A stretch of 64,000 nt of DNA from Gammaproteobacteria bacterium HGW-Gammaproteobacteria-11 (GTDB lineage Bacteria > Pseudomonadota > Gammaproteobacteria > Pseudomonadales > Pseudomonadaceae). Under the pieces are notes generated by a model. The model was not told where the DNA came from, did no database searches, and saw nothing but the letters and a program-made list of their open reading frames with translations. Each line of letters starts with the position of its first letter. Positions within the stretch are counted from its first letter, which is position 1. This document shows, in pieces, positions 27,952 to 38,057 of this stretch. Position numbers and translations under genes: made by a program. The stretch covers positions 62,001 through 126,000 of the forward strand of contig PGZJ01000005.1 in the NCBI GenBank assembly GCA_002840055.1. Direction: 5' to 3'.

Positions 27952-30036
27952 ATGTCGAGCAGGCAGGACAGCACACCGCTGACAGTGCTCAAGGGCATAG
28001 GCCCGGCGCTGGCGGAAAAGCTTGGCAAGCTGGGTCTGCGCTCAGTCGAGGATGTGCTGTTTCACTTGCCCCTGCGTTATCAGGACCGCACTCGGGTGAT
28101 GCCGATTGGCGCTCTGCGCCCCGGCATGGATGCGGTCATTGAAGGCAGCCTGCTCGGCGCCGATGTGGTCATGGGCCGACGCCGCAGCCTGCTGTGCAAG
28201 ATTCAGGATGGCACCGGCACGCTAAGCCTGCGCTTCTACTACTTTTCCGCTGCGCTCAAGGCCAACTTGCAGCGCGGCAGCCAGTGGCGCTGTTACGGGG
28301 AAGTGCGACCAGGCGCCTCGGGCCTGGAAATCTACCACCCCGAGCTGCAGAACCTCGACAGCAGCACACCGCTGCCGGTCAACGAGACCCTGACGCCCAT
28401 CTATCCGAGCACCGAAGGACTATCCCAGCAACGTCTGCGCAGCCTCAGCGAGGCCGCACTGGCCTGGCTGGCTCAAGGCAATAGCCTGCCCGAACTCTTG
28501 CCCACCGAGCTGCTCGATGACCTTGAGCAGGCGCCCCTGCAGGAAGCCATTCAGCTGTTGCATCGGCCGCCACCTTCGATAGACCTGCAGGCGCTCGAGG
28601 AGGGCCGGCACTGGGCACAACACCGTCTGGCCTTTGAGGAATTGCTCGCCCATCAATTGGCCATGTTGCGGCTGCGCGCGCAGATCCGCAGCCGCGAAGC
28701 CCCGGCCATGCCGCCGAGTACCGAGTTGTCTGACGCCTTTCTCAAGCACCTGCCCTTTGCGCTGACCGGCGCACAACAGCGCGTCGGGGCCGACATCAGC
28801 CATGATCTGCAGCAACGCCAACCCATGCTCAGGCTGGTACAGGGCGACGTGGGCTCGGGCAAGACGCTGGTCGCTGCGATGGCTGCCTTGCAGGCCCTGG
28901 AAGCCGGTTGGCAGGTAGCGCTGATGGCTCCGACCGAGATACTGGCCGAGCAGCACCATGCCAATTTCAGTCGCTGGCTGGCGCCACTGGGTATTTCCGT
29001 TGCCTGGCTGGCCGGCAAACTGAAGGGCAAGGCCCGGCACAACCAGTTGCAGATGATTGCCACGGGTGAGGCGGCTATGGTGGTCGGCACCCATGCGCTG
29101 TTTCAGGACGAAGTCCGCTTTCACAACCTCGGGCTGGCGATCATTGATGAGCAACACCGCTTTGGCGTGCAACAGCGCCTGTCCCTGCGGGACAAGGGCG
29201 CCGCGGGACGCTTTTCGCCGCACCAGTTGATCATGACCGCCACCCCCATACCCCGCACCCTGGCCATGAGCGCCTACGCCGATCTGGACACCTCGGTGCT
29301 GGATGAGCTGCCACCCGGGCGCACGCCGGTCAACACCGTACTGGTGGCCGACGGGCGACGCGACGAGGTCATTGAACGGGTGCGGGCTGGCTGTGCCGAG
29401 GGCCGCCAGGCTTACTGGGTATGTACCCTGATCGAGGAGTCCGAACAGCTGCAGGCACAGGCCGCCGAGGTTACCTGGCAGGCGCTTTGTGAAAGCCTGC
29501 CGGAGTTGTCGATCGGGCTGATTCACGGGCGTATGAAAGCCAGCGAGAAAGGCGAGATCATGGCCGCCTTCAAGAACGGCGATCTGCATTTGCTGGTCGC
29601 CACCACGGTGATCGAAGTCGGCGTTGATGTGCCCAATGCCAGCCTGATGATCATCGAAAACCCCGAACGTCTGGGTCTGGCCCAGTTGCACCAATTGCGC
29701 GGACGCGTTGGCCGTGGCAGCACCGCCAGCCACTGCGTGCTGCTCTATCACAACCCGCTGTCCCACCTCGGTCGTGAACGCTTGAGTATCATGCGTGAAA
29801 GCAGTGATGGTTTCGTGATCGCGGAAAAGGATCTGCAATTGCGCGGTCCGGGTGAAGTACTGGGCACCCGTCAAACCGGTCTGGTGCAGTTTCGCATTGC
29901 TGATCTGGTGCGTGATGCCGACCTGTTGCCGCGCGTTCAACTGGTCGCCAGACAACTGCAGGTCAGCCATCCGCACAACAGCCAACGCCTGATTGACCGC
30001 TGGCTGGCCGACGGACAGCAGTTCGCCCAGGTCTGA
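27952..30036 (+). CDS. recG: ATP-dependent DNA helicase RecG
   Basis: A 694-residue SF2 helicase that reverses stalled replication forks and processes Holliday junctions. The N-terminal wedge/OB domain (about 60-155) precedes the helicase motifs: Walker A GDVGSGKT near residue 300, DEQH (IIDEQHRFGV) as motif II, TATPIPRTLAM as motif III, and the C-terminal QLRGRVGRG motif VI. Length fits the family (691 in P. aeruginosa). Confidence 0.97.
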   Translation: MSSRQDSTPLTVLKGIGPALAEKLGKLGLRSVEDVLFHLPLRYQDRTRVMPIGALRPGMDAVIEGSLLGADVVMGRRRSLLCKIQDGTGTLSLRFYYFSAALKANLQRGSQWRCYGEVRPGASGLEIYHPELQNLDSSTPLPVNETLTPIYPSTEGLSQQRLRSLSEAALAWLAQGNSLPELLPTELLDDLEQAPLQEAIQLLHRPPPSIDLQALEEGRHWAQHRLAFEELLAHQLAMLRLRAQIRSREAPAMPPSTELSDAFLKHLPFALTGAQQRVGADISHDLQQRQPMLRLVQGDVGSGKTLVAAMAALQALEAGWQVALMAPTEILAEQHHANFSRWLAPLGISVAWLAGKLKGKARHNQLQMIATGEAAMVVGTHALFQDEVRFHNLGLAIIDEQHRFGVQQRLSLRDKGAAGRFSPHQLIMTATPIPRTLAMSAYADLDTSVLDELPPGRTPVNTVLVADGRRDEVIERVRAGCAEGRQAYWVCTLIEESEQLQAQAAEVTWQALCESLPELSIGLIHGRMKASEKGEIMAAFKNGDLHLLVATTVIEVGVDVPNASLMIIENPERLGLAQLHQLRGRVGRGSTASHCVLLYHNPLSHLGRERLSIMRESSDGFVIAEKDLQLRGPGEVLGTRQTGLVQFRIADLVRDADLLPRVQLVARQLQVSHPHNSQRLIDRWLADGQQFAQV

Positions 30037-30140
30037 CGGCACAGCGTCCTGCCCGACCCCGTGCTACTATTCAGGCAGATGCTCACTGGGCTGGCAGCAC
30101 CCTGGCCCAGGCAAACCGGTCAAGCACAAGGAAGCTACCC

Positions 30141-31544
30141 ATGAATACCCTTGCCCTCCATGAGGACGCCAGCGCCACCTTGCCACACCTGATCGAAAAA
30201 CTGCTGCAACAACAAAATATCAGTTATCAACTGCGCCCAACCCGACTGGCCGGCGCCGATACCTGCCAGGTTCAGCCCTGCCTGCTGTGCGACACCCTGG
30301 GCACGGTACTGGTATTGCTGCCCAAGGATCACCTGCTCGATTTGAAAGCCCTGGGCAGCCTGCTCGGCCGTGAACTGGAGCCAGTGCGCGCCAGCCAATT
30401 GCAACGCATCCTCAGCAAGCATCAGCTGAATCACCTGCCAGGGTTGCCGATCCTGTTCAGCTCACCTTGCGTATTTGAGCACAGCCTGCTCGAGCAGCCG
30501 AGCCTGTGGCTTGAAAGTGGGCTGGCTGGCTGGAGTCTGGAGCTTGGGCAAAACGACGTGCGTACCCTGCTGGCCAAAGCCAGCGCTGCACGCTTTGCCG
30601 TGCCCATCGACAGCCTCGGCAGCTTGCCACTTGACCCGGCGCAGGACAGTGATGACCTGACCCGCGCGGTCAGCAATTTCACTGCTCTGCGCATGCGCCA
30701 GCGACTGGAAGAAACCATCGAAATCCCGCCCATGCCGGTTACTGCACAAAAGGTCATGAAGCTGCGGGTCAATCCGGACGCTACGGTCGACGACCTGGCC
30801 GATGTGGTGGAAACCGATCCCAGCCTGGCCGCTCAGGTGGTCAGTTGGGCCTCCTCACCGTTTTACGCGGCACCCGGGCGCATTCGCTCAGTTGAAGATG
30901 CCATCGGCCGGGTACTGGGCTTTGATCTGGTGATCAATCTGGCGGTTGGCCTGGCGCTGGGCAAAACCTTTACCTTGCCCAAGGACTCGCCCGAGGACAC
31001 CACACCCTACCGCGAGCAGGCCATTTATACCGCGGCGGTGATTGAGGGTCTGGCCAAGGCCATGCCCAAAGCGATCCGCCCGGAGCTGGGGCTGAATTAC
31101 CTGGCCGGGCTGCTGCATAACTTTGGCTACCTGGTACTGGCCTATATCTTTCCACCCTACTTCAAGACCATTTGCCGTCATCAGGAGGCCAACCCACACG
31201 TACCCGCACACCTGATCGACCAACACCTGCTGGGAGTAACCCGTGATCAGATCGGCAGTTGGCTGATGCGCTTCTGGGACATGCCCAGCGAGATCGCTAC
31301 CGCCATCCGTTATCAACACGATGCCGAGTACGAGGGCCCCGACAGCACCTATGCCAATCTTGTCTACCTGGCGCTTGCGCTGCTACGCCAGGAAGGTATT
31401 GGCAGTGGGCCGCTCATGCCGATACCCGACAGCCTGCTGCAACGCCTGCAATTGAGCGAAGCGGATGCCGTCAAGGTATTGCACAAGGTTCTGGATGCAC
31501 GGGATGCGCTGAAGTTGCTGGTGCACAACTTTCAGGCCGAGTAA
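30141..31544 (+). CDS. YbaK-like / HDOD two-domain protein
   Basis: A 467-residue cytoplasmic protein. Residues 10-160 resemble the YbaK/ProX aminoacyl-tRNA deacylase fold (LPKDHLLDLKALGSLLGREL). The C-terminal part (about 195-400) is an HDOD domain: IPPMPVTAQKVMKLRVNPDA, then the degenerate HD region GLLHNFGYLVL. HDOD proteins are regulatory and usually lack hydrolase activity. The same architecture is found next to recG in Pseudomonas; the function is unknown. Confidence 0.8.
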   Translation: MNTLALHEDASATLPHLIEKLLQQQNISYQLRPTRLAGADTCQVQPCLLCDTLGTVLVLLPKDHLLDLKALGSLLGRELEPVRASQLQRILSKHQLNHLPGLPILFSSPCVFEHSLLEQPSLWLESGLAGWSLELGQNDVRTLLAKASAARFAVPIDSLGSLPLDPAQDSDDLTRAVSNFTALRMRQRLEETIEIPPMPVTAQKVMKLRVNPDATVDDLADVVETDPSLAAQVVSWASSPFYAAPGRIRSVEDAIGRVLGFDLVINLAVGLALGKTFTLPKDSPEDTTPYREQAIYTAAVIEGLAKAMPKAIRPELGLNYLAGLLHNFGYLVLAYIFPPYFKTICRHQEANPHVPAHLIDQHLLGVTRDQIGSWLMRFWDMPSEIATAIRYQHDAEYEGPDSTYANLVYLALALLRQEGIGSGPLMPIPDSLLQRLQLSEADAVKVLHKVLDARDALKLLVHNFQAE

Positions 31545-31569
31545 TCAGGGAATTACGGATGGGGATACG

Positions 31570-31601
31570 AAGCCCGGACAGCCTCAGGCTGCGCCGGGCT
31601 T
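31570..31601. terminator. Nested hairpin between convergent genes
   Basis: AAGCCCGG (31570-31577) pairs with CCGGGCTT (31594-31601), with an inner AGCC-TCA-GGCT stem. It lies between the stop codons of the HDOD gene and the HU gene and may end both transcripts; no strong U-run is present. Confidence 0.55.
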
Positions 31602-31615
31602 GCGTCAAAACTGAC

Positions 31616-31888
31616 TCAGTTGACTGACTCTTTCAGACTTTTGCCAGGCTTGAAGGATACGGTGTTGCTGGCCTTGATTTTGACCGGTGCACCGGTTTGT
31701 GGGTTCTTGCCGGTACGGGCGCCACGATGGCGCTGGAGGAAGGTCCCAAAACCCACCAGAGTGACGGTGTCCTTGCGGCTCAAGGCCTGGGTAATTTCAT
31801 CGAGAATGGCGTTAAGCACGCGGTTTGCCTGGTCTTTTGTCAGGTCAGCCTTGTCGGCGATAGCCGCTGCGAGATCCGGTTTACGCAT
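31616..31888 (-). CDS. HU-family nucleoid DNA-binding protein
   Basis: A 90-residue HU/IHF-family protein. It contains the family signature from GFGTFLQRHRGARTGKNPQT and continuing GAPVKIKA, and ends with FKPGKSLKESVN. The start at 31888 (MRKPDLAAAIADK) gives the normal HU length; a longer frame would add 12 residues without similarity. AGG precedes the ATG. The position beside recG/HDOD corresponds to the HU-like gene of Pseudomonas. Confidence 0.93.
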   Translation of the reverse strand: MRKPDLAAAIADKADLTKDQANRVLNAILDEITQALSRKDTVTLVGFGTFLQRHRGARTGKNPQTGAPVKIKASNTVSFKPGKSLKESVN

Positions 31889-32086
31889 AAAAACCTCGTT
31901 CTGTTGTTTTTGTTGTTCACTCACTGCTTCCTAGCAGCGACTCCTCAGGCCATCCTTAGCTCTCTGGGCTGGCCTTCACAGCCAAACCAGCATGGCACGA
32001 CTCAGCGCCCCGCGCCAGTGCCAATGCCCACTGGCTGTGGGGTCCGTCACTGTTTTCCCGACAAAAGGCACGAATGGTCAGTCGTA

Positions 32087-33241
32087 TCAGGCCAACCAGG
32101 GCGGCAATTGCCGGTTCAGCTGCAACTTCTCGGCCACACAGCTGCCACTCAAGGCATAGCCGTGCAGCACGCCCTGCGGGTCATGGAACTGGGCACTGAT
32201 ATCCGCACCACTGCCACTGACTTGCCACTCACCCTCGCTACTGGTGACCGGCGGCGACACCACCAACGGGCAGGCCGGGGTCTTGACCATGACCGGCATC
32301 GGGCCATAGTTCAGCGCTGTTGGATTGCCTGCCAGAGTCTGCGCCAGAGCCCGTGCTGCGGCCATCAAAGGCATCACGTACATGAGATTGAGGCCGGCCA
32401 CTTCCGCGCAATCACCCAGGGCGTATATCTGCGGATTTGAGCTACGCAGATGCCTGTCGACCTGGATGCCCCTGCCACAAGTCAGCCCGGCTGCCATAGC
32501 CAGCCGGGTATTGGCAATCAGGCCAATGGCAGACAGGCCGATATCGGCCTGCAGGCGCTGGCCGTCATCCAGCAGCGCTTCGAGGCCCGCGTTGGTCGCC
32601 TGCAATTCGGTCACTGCGCGACCCAGATAAAAGCGCACACCCAGGGATTCCAATCCAGACTGTACCGCCGTGGCCACAGCCGCCGGCAACAGCCCCGGCA
32701 TCACCTGCGCATCCGGCGCCACCACCTGAACCTGAATGCCAGCGGCTGCCAGGTCATTGGCAAACTCGCAACCTATCAGCCCGGCACCGATGATCAACAC
32801 GCGCTGGCGCTCACCCAGCAGGGCGCGAAAACGCGCGTAATCCTGCAGGTTGTTTATCGACAACAGGCAGTCTGCCAGCGCCTCTGCGCCGGGCAAGGCA
32901 CGGGCGTGGGCACCGCAGGCCAGCACCAACTCGCCATAGGCTTGTTGACCACCCTGCCAGTGCAGCGTTTTACTGACCGGATCGATACGCTCGATACGGG
33001 TGTCGGTCATAATCCGCGCATTCAGCTCCGCGGCCATGCTGCCAGCCTCCTGCATGACCAGCTGCTCGGCGCTTTTACCCTTGGCAAACCCGGTCGACAG
33101 CATTGGCTTGGAATAAAAGCGCCCGTCATCGGCGCTGATCAGAACCAGTTCCCGGGTCTTGTCCAGTTTGCGAAATTCCCGTGCCAGGTTGTAACCGGCC
33201 AGACCGGTGCCGACAATGACCAATGCTGCTGAATCGGACAT
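32087..33241 (-). CDS. Rubredoxin-NAD(+) reductase
   Basis: A 384-residue FAD-dependent oxidoreductase. The N-terminal GxGxxG FAD motif (VIVGTGLAGYNLAREF), the NAD-binding motif (LIIGAGLIGCEFANDL, about residues 145-160) and the second FAD motif IYALGDCAEVAGL are present. It passes electrons from NADH to rubredoxin. The rubredoxin gene lies 18 nt upstream on the same strand, so the pair is an operon. It corresponds to AlkT/RubB-type reductases, here the chromosomal housekeeping form. Confidence 0.93.
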   Translation of the reverse strand: MSDSAALVIVGTGLAGYNLAREFRKLDKTRELVLISADDGRFYSKPMLSTGFAKGKSAEQLVMQEAGSMAAELNARIMTDTRIERIDPVSKTLHWQGGQQAYGELVLACGAHARALPGAEALADCLLSINNLQDYARFRALLGERQRVLIIGAGLIGCEFANDLAAAGIQVQVVAPDAQVMPGLLPAAVATAVQSGLESLGVRFYLGRAVTELQATNAGLEALLDDGQRLQADIGLSAIGLIANTRLAMAAGLTCGRGIQVDRHLRSSNPQIYALGDCAEVAGLNLMYVMPLMAAARALAQTLAGNPTALNYGPMPVMVKTPACPLVVSPPVTSSEGEWQVSGSGADISAQFHDPQGVLHGYALSGSCVAEKLQLNRQLPPWLA

Positions 33242-33259
33242 GCTGAATCCCTCGTCGGC

Positions 33260-33427
33260 TCAACCGATCTCGATCATTTCAAAGTCTTCCTTGCCCACAC
33301 CGCAGTCAGGGCATTGCCAATCGCCGGGAACATCTTCCCAGCGCGTGCCGGCGGCAATACCGTCATCCGGCCAGCCCATCGCTTCGTCATAGATATATCC
33401 ACATACCACGCACTGCCACTTCTTCAT
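33260..33427 (-). CDS. Rubredoxin
   Basis: A 55-residue iron-sulfur protein. Both metal-binding pairs are present: CVVCGYIYD (residues 6-14) and [11 protein letters not shown] (residues 39-49), with the conserved [20 protein letters not shown] between them. It carries electrons from the adjacent reductase, classically to alkane hydroxylase or to oxygen-stress enzymes. In P. aeruginosa two rubredoxin genes lie here; only one is present. Start ATG at 33427. Confidence 0.96.
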   Translation of the reverse strand: MKKWQCVVCGYIYDEAMGWPDDGIAAGTRWEDVPGDWQCPDCGVGKEDFEMIEIG

Positions 33428-33571
33428 GTCGACACCCTGGAGCGGTTAAAAGACTGCCAAGGACACTACCCGAAATGGCCTGCAAGGCCAAGGCCGTCGC
33501 AGCCAAGCGACATGCTTTGCAAACATGCTAATCTTGCACCTCTTCATTTAACCGAATCAGATCAGCACGTG

Positions 33572-34087
33572 ATGCAGCCCAACTGGCACCCTGCCGAGCT
33601 ACACCCTGAACAACCCGACAGCGTCCTGCTTGACTGGCTGACCGACGAGGGCTCACTGACACTACGTCTGACTGCTGCCGGCAATGACGACTTCCGTGTC
33701 GAGGTGCTGAGCCAGTGCAGCCAGCCAGCCCGGGCCGACGAAGCCGAGGCGCTCGGTTTGAACGCCGGTGAGCCGGTATGGGTGCGCGAAGTATTGCTGC
33801 ATACCGCTGGCGCCCCCCGGGTCTTTGCCCGCAGCGTGGCGCCACTGTCTTCGCTGGCACATGACGGCATAGACCTGCAGAATGTTGGCACGCGCAGCTT
33901 GGGCCTGCAGTTGTTCAGTCACCCGCGGGTATCCCGTGGCAAACTGGAGATCAGCCGCTACCCCGTTGCCTGGTTGCCGGTTGCCTGGCGTACGCCTGAC
34001 TGCTGGGCCAGACGCTCATTGTTCAGCGACGGCCCCCTGCAATTGCTGGTCTGTGAGGTTTTTCTGGCCGGCTGGCCAACCCGCTGA
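33572..34087 (+). CDS. ubiC: Chorismate lyase
   Basis: A 171-residue cytosolic enzyme that converts chorismate to 4-hydroxybenzoate, the first step of ubiquinone ring synthesis. It carries [15 protein letters not shown] at the N-terminus, VWVREVLL with the conserved Arg in the middle, and [19 protein letters not shown] at the C-terminus. The ATG at 33572 fits the family; the open frame continues 86 codons upstream without similarity. It is followed directly by ubiA. Confidence 0.93.
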   Translation: MQPNWHPAELHPEQPDSVLLDWLTDEGSLTLRLTAAGNDDFRVEVLSQCSQPARADEAEALGLNAGEPVWVREVLLHTAGAPRVFARSVAPLSSLAHDGIDLQNVGTRSLGLQLFSHPRVSRGKLEISRYPVAWLPVAWRTPDCWARRSLFSDGPLQLLVCEVFLAGWPTR

Positions 34088-34109
34088 ATCTGACAATAGG
34101 GAGCACCTT

Positions 34110-35000
34110 GTGTCCGGCCTGATTACTCGCACGCTCGCTCGACTCCATCCGCGCGCCCTGGACTTCATTCAGCTGATGCGCCTTGATCGCCCGATCGGCA
34201 CCTGGCTGCTGCTCTGGCCGACGCTCTGGGCCTTGTGGCTGGCTGCCGCAGGACTACCGGATCTGCGCGTTCTAGTGATCTTTGTCATCGGCGTGTTCCT
34301 GATGCGCGCGGCCGGCTGCGTGATCAATGACTATGCCGACCGAGATATAGACGGTCATGTCAGCCGAACCAAACAGCGCCCTTTGGCCACCGGGCGGATA
34401 AGCAGCCGCGAGGCACTGATAACCTTTGGCATTCTGGTCGGCATCAGTGGTCTGCTGGTGCTGCTGACCAACCGCCTGACCATCCAGCTGGCCTTTGTCG
34501 GCCTGGCGCTGGCAGCCATCTACCCATTCTGCAAGCGCTTCACCTTTTATCCGCAGCTGGTGCTCGGCGCCGCTTTTTCCTGGGCTATTCCGATGGCCTT
34601 TGCGGCCCAGAGCAACAGTTTGCCCATGACCCTGTGGCTACTCTATCTGGCCAACCTGCTGTGGACTGTGGCCTACGATACCCAGTACGCCATGTGTGAC
34701 CGCGACGATGACCTGATGATCGGAGTCAAATCCACCGCCATTCTGTTTGGCGATGCGGATCGCCTGATCATCGGCCTGTTACAGGGCCTGGCGCTGTTTT
34801 GCCTGCTCCTGGTGGGCAGCCGCTTTGAACTGGGTCTGTATTATTATCTGGGCTTGCTCGGCATGTTACTGGGTTTTGCCTGGCAACAATGGTTGATCCG
34901 CGAGCGCGAAGCCCAGGCCTGCCTGCGGGCCTTTCTGTCGAATCACTGGGCCGGCCTGCTGGTGTTTGCCGGACTGGCATTGGACTTCTGGCTCCATTGA
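34110..35000 (+). CDS. ubiA: 4-hydroxybenzoate octaprenyltransferase
   Basis: A 296-residue polytopic membrane prenyltransferase. Both Asp-rich Mg-binding motifs are present: [20 protein letters not shown] and [20 protein letters not shown]. It joins the polyprenyl tail to 4-hydroxybenzoate, the product of ubiC 22 nt upstream. The start is GTG at 34110 with GGGAG upstream and gives exactly the usual length; the upstream open frame is out of context. Confidence 0.95.
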   Translation: MSGLITRTLARLHPRALDFIQLMRLDRPIGTWLLLWPTLWALWLAAAGLPDLRVLVIFVIGVFLMRAAGCVINDYADRDIDGHVSRTKQRPLATGRISSREALITFGILVGISGLLVLLTNRLTIQLAFVGLALAAIYPFCKRFTFYPQLVLGAAFSWAIPMAFAAQSNSLPMTLWLLYLANLLWTVAYDTQYAMCDRDDDLMIGVKSTAILFGDADRLIIGLLQGLALFCLLLVGSRFELGLYYYLGLLGMLLGFAWQQWLIREREAQACLRAFLSNHWAGLLVFAGLALDFWLH

Positions 35001-35021
35001 ATTCATCGTTCGGCAAAGCCA

Positions 35022-35039
35022 CCGTCACACAACTGCAAT
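35022..35039 (+). promoter_or_regulatory. PHO box in front of phoB
   Basis: CCGTCAC-ACAA-CTGCAAT: two 7-bp half-sites 11 bp apart, close to the PhoB consensus CTGTCAT-N4-CTGTCAT, 54 nt upstream of the phoB start. It implies autoregulation of phoBR. Confidence 0.65.
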
Positions 35040-35092
35040 AAAAGTGTTATCTAATCGGCGCAAGAGAATGTTCTGCAACGGACGGTAACCCA

Positions 35093-35782
35093 ATGACTGG
35101 CAAGACCATACTGATTGTCGACGACGAAGCACCGATTCGCGAGATGATTGCCGTCGCACTGGAAATGGCTGGATACGACTGCATCGAAGCGGAAAATACC
35201 CAACAGGCACATGCCTGCATCATCGACCGCCAACCTGACCTGATTCTGCTCGACTGGATGCTGCCTGGCACCACCGGTATTGAGCTGGCGCGCCGCCTCA
35301 AGCGCAATGATCTGACCGCTGAAATTCCGATCATCATGCTCACCGCCAAGGGTGAGGAAGATAACAAGATTCAGGGTCTGGAAGTCGGCGCTGATGACTA
35401 CATCACCAAACCCTTCTCACCCCGTGAGCTGGTGGCACGTCTGAAAGCCGTGCTGCGTCGCGCCGGTCCGGTCGATAACGAGGCACCCATCACCATCGAT
35501 GGCCTGCATCTGGATCCGGCCAGTCACCGTGTGACAATCGATGATCGGCCCGCCGACATGGGACCAACAGAATATCGATTGCTGCAGTTCTTCATGACCC
35601 ACCAGGAGCGCGCCTATACCCGTGGCCAGTTGCTGGATCAGGTCTGGGGCGGTAACGTCTACGTCGAAGAGCGCACTGTGGATGTGCACATCCGCCGTCT
35701 GCGCAAGGCTCTGGGCAATCAGTACGAACACCTGGTTCAGACCGTGCGTGGTACTGGCTACCGCTTTTCGACCAAGACCTGA
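35093..35782 (+). CDS. phoB: Phosphate response regulator PhoB
   Basis: A 229-residue OmpR-family regulator. The receiver domain has the acidic pair DDE at 10-12, the phosphoacceptor Asp54 (LLDWMLPG), and the conserved Thr and Lys ([20 protein letters not shown]). The C-terminal winged helix ends in VRGTGYRFS. PhoB, phosphorylated by PhoR, activates the Pho regulon; PHO boxes precede phoB, pstC and pstS in this window. Confidence 0.97.
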   Translation: MTGKTILIVDDEAPIREMIAVALEMAGYDCIEAENTQQAHACIIDRQPDLILLDWMLPGTTGIELARRLKRNDLTAEIPIIMLTAKGEEDNKIQGLEVGADDYITKPFSPRELVARLKAVLRRAGPVDNEAPITIDGLHLDPASHRVTIDDRPADMGPTEYRLLQFFMTHQERAYTRGQLLDQVWGGNVYVEERTVDVHIRRLRKALGNQYEHLVQTVRGTGYRFSTKT

Positions 35783-35823
35783 TCCGTTACAGGCATGACG
35801 TCAGCACAGCTTTGTCGTAGTGT

Positions 35824-37146
35824 ATGACACAGGTAATCGGGAGAAACGGATTGAGAACCAATTGGCTGGGCGGCGTGCTCAAGCGTCTGTTCTGGACTCT
35901 GCTGCTGTGTCTGATCATCGGACTGCTAAGCGGTTATCTGGCCTGGACGCTGGTCGTCGGCCTGAGCCTTTACCTGGTCTGGAATCTGCGCCAGATGCTG
36001 CGTTTTCACAACTGGATAACCCTTCGCCCGGATGAACCGCCGCCGGAAACCAAAGGTGTCTGGGGTGATATCTTTGACAGCATTTACCGCCTGCAACGCC
36101 GCGACAACCGCATGCGTACGCGATTGCAGATGGTCATCGACCGGATCCAGGCCTCGACCGCTGCCCTCAGCGACGCCGTGGTGATGATCGACAAGGATGG
36201 ACGCCTGGAGTGGTGGAACCACGCCGCCGAACGGCTGATTGGTCTGCGTGCCCCGGATGACAGTGGCCAGCATGTAACCAATCTGATTCGCGACCCGCGA
36301 TTCGTCAGTTTCTTTGAGCAGGACAACTACAGCGAACCCCTGGACATCCCCTCGCCGGTGGACGAAAACACCTGGCTGCAATATGGCATTACCCACTATG
36401 GCCATGGCGATCGCCTGCTGGTGGCCCGCGATACAACCCGTCTGCACAACCTCGAACAGATGCGCAAAGACTTCGTTGCCAACGTATCCCATGAGCTACG
36501 TACGCCGTTGACCGTGGTTGTCGGTTATCTGGAAACCCTGCAGGACAGCGATGAACCCCTGAGTCCACGCTGGAAGCGAGCCCTGCAACAGATGCAGCAA
36601 CAGGCCAAGCGCATGCAAAGCCTGCTCAACGATCTGTTGATGCTGGCGCGGCTGGAAACCACGGATGAGGTCAGTGAAGTCCAGCGGGTCGATGTTCCAC
36701 GCCTGTTGCTGGGGATTCGGCAGGACGCCATTGCCCTGTCAGCTGAACGCAATCATCGCATCAGTCTGGAAGCCGATGAGGGGTTGTGCCTGTTGGGGAT
36801 AGACCCTGAGCTGCGTAGCGCCTTCTCCAATCTGGTGTTCAATGCGGTGAAGTACACACCTGAGCGTGGCGATATCCAGATTCGCTGGTGGCGGGACGAG
36901 CGCGGGGCTCACCTGAGCGTCAGTGACAATGGCACCGGGATTGCGCCCCAGCACATCAATCGCTTGACCGAGCGCTTCTATCGGGTCGACTCAAGCCGCA
37001 GCACCAACACCGGTGGCACCGGGCTTGGACTGGCCATCGTCAAGCACGTACTGTTACGCCATCAGGGCAAGCTGGATATCAGCAGCAGTCTGGGCAAGGG
37101 CAGCTGTTTTACCTGTCATTTTCCAACCGAACGAGTAGCCGTCTGA
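35824..37146 (+). CDS. phoR: Phosphate sensor kinase PhoR
   Basis: A 440-residue histidine kinase. Two N-terminal membrane segments (about 21-57) lack a periplasmic sensor domain, as in other PhoR proteins, which sense through PstSCAB-PhoU. A PAS domain (about 105-200) precedes the HisKA box with His223 (NVSHELRTPLT) and the ATPase domain (NLVFNAVKYTP, DNGTGIAPQH, GGTGLGLAIVKH). It ends 2 nt from the stop of the convergent response regulator gene. Confidence 0.96.
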   Translation: MTQVIGRNGLRTNWLGGVLKRLFWTLLLCLIIGLLSGYLAWTLVVGLSLYLVWNLRQMLRFHNWITLRPDEPPPETKGVWGDIFDSIYRLQRRDNRMRTRLQMVIDRIQASTAALSDAVVMIDKDGRLEWWNHAAERLIGLRAPDDSGQHVTNLIRDPRFVSFFEQDNYSEPLDIPSPVDENTWLQYGITHYGHGDRLLVARDTTRLHNLEQMRKDFVANVSHELRTPLTVVVGYLETLQDSDEPLSPRWKRALQQMQQQAKRMQSLLNDLLMLARLETTDEVSEVQRVDVPRLLLGIRQDAIALSAERNHRISLEADEGLCLLGIDPELRSAFSNLVFNAVKYTPERGDIQIRWWRDERGAHLSVSDNGTGIAPQHINRLTERFYRVDSSRSTNTGGTGLGLAIVKHVLLRHQGKLDISSSLGKGSCFTCHFPTERVAV

Positions 37147-37148
37147 GG

Positions 37149-38057
37149 TCAGGCACCGGGGGAATAGTGTCGCTGGGCACTACCCGAGGCAATCAGACGT
37201 GACAGGTAATCCAGTTTCTGCGGATCCTGATCGACAAACTTGAGCGTCACCTTCAGCCACTCGCAATCGACGTTGACCTCAAGTGCCGCCACCGCATGTA
37301 CGTACGCGTTGATACGCGCGACTGACTTGTCACCTTCCTGCTCCAGATCCAGCACCCCACTCTCGAATACCTGGGGCAGGCGCTCACCACGCCGGACCAC
37401 TACCAACGCATCGCGCAAGCTCAAGGTCTTGATCACGCAGGGGAACTGTTCCCCCGCCAGACGCAGTTGTGCCTGACCCTTGACTGGCTGACTGGCTGCT
37501 GGTGGTTCAGTCGCCGCAGGTTTGGCGAAGGCCTGCGCGGCGCTGGGAGCAGCGGCTTTGGTAACGGGCGCGGCTGGTGCCGCCGGGGCTGGACGCCCGC
37601 CCATCAGGTTGGCAATCGAATCCTGGGCCGTCGGCCCGCTGGCCTGGGGCTGACGACCCATCAACTGCTCAAGCTTGCCGGTGCGCTGCAAGGCCTTCTT
37701 GACCTTGGCACTGAGCTGATCATTAGAGAAGGGCTTGGGGATATAATCGCTTACACCCGACTGTATGGCCTCGATGACATTCTCCTTGTCACCCCGGCTG
37801 GTCACCATGATAAAGGGCGTCTTGGCCGATTCCGGCTGGGCACGGAACCACTGCAGTAATTCCAGCCCGCTCATTTCCGGCATTTCCCAGTCACACAGAA
37901 TCAGGTCAAAACGCTGCCGACTGAGCAACTGCTGTGCTTTGCGACCATTCACCGCCTCTTCGATCTGCAGACCGGGAAACAGGCTGCGCAGCGCCTTTTT
38001 CACCAGATCACGGATAAAGGGTGCATCGTCCACTACCAGAATAGTCACCTTGGCCAT
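37149..38057 (-). CDS. Response regulator with PilZ-like C-terminal domain
   Basis: A 302-residue protein. The receiver domain has ILVVDDAPF at the N-terminus and Asp56 in LCDWEMPEMSGLELL. A Pro/Ala-rich linker (about 145-195) leads to a C-terminal domain that looks PilZ-like, including DPQKLDYLSRLIASG, which resembles DPQKADILRYLISSYMSG at the end of the Alg44 PilZ domain. The c-di-GMP-binding RxxxR and D/NxSxxG motifs are not obvious. It converges on phoR, as does a similar regulator in P. aeruginosa. The start at 38057 has AAAGAG upstream. Confidence 0.85.
   Translation of the reverse strand: MAKVTILVVDDAPFIRDLVKKALRSLFPGLQIEEAVNGRKAQQLLSRQRFDLILCDWEMPEMSGLELLQWFRAQPESAKTPFIMVTSRGDKENVIEAIQSGVSDYIPKPFSNDQLSAKVKKALQRTGKLEQLMGRQPQASGPTAQDSIANLMGGRPAPAAPAAPVTKAAAPSAAQAFAKPAATEPPAASQPVKGQAQLRLAGEQFPCVIKTLSLRDALVVVRRGERLPQVFESGVLDLEQEGDKSVARINAYVHAVAALEVNVDCEWLKVTLKFVDQDPQKLDYLSRLIASGSAQRHYSPGA

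Noticed and set aside
28420-30042. 540-codon open frame antisense to recG
   Set aside because: It lies entirely opposite a well-conserved gene, has no recognisable domain, and is expected from GC-rich codon use in recG.
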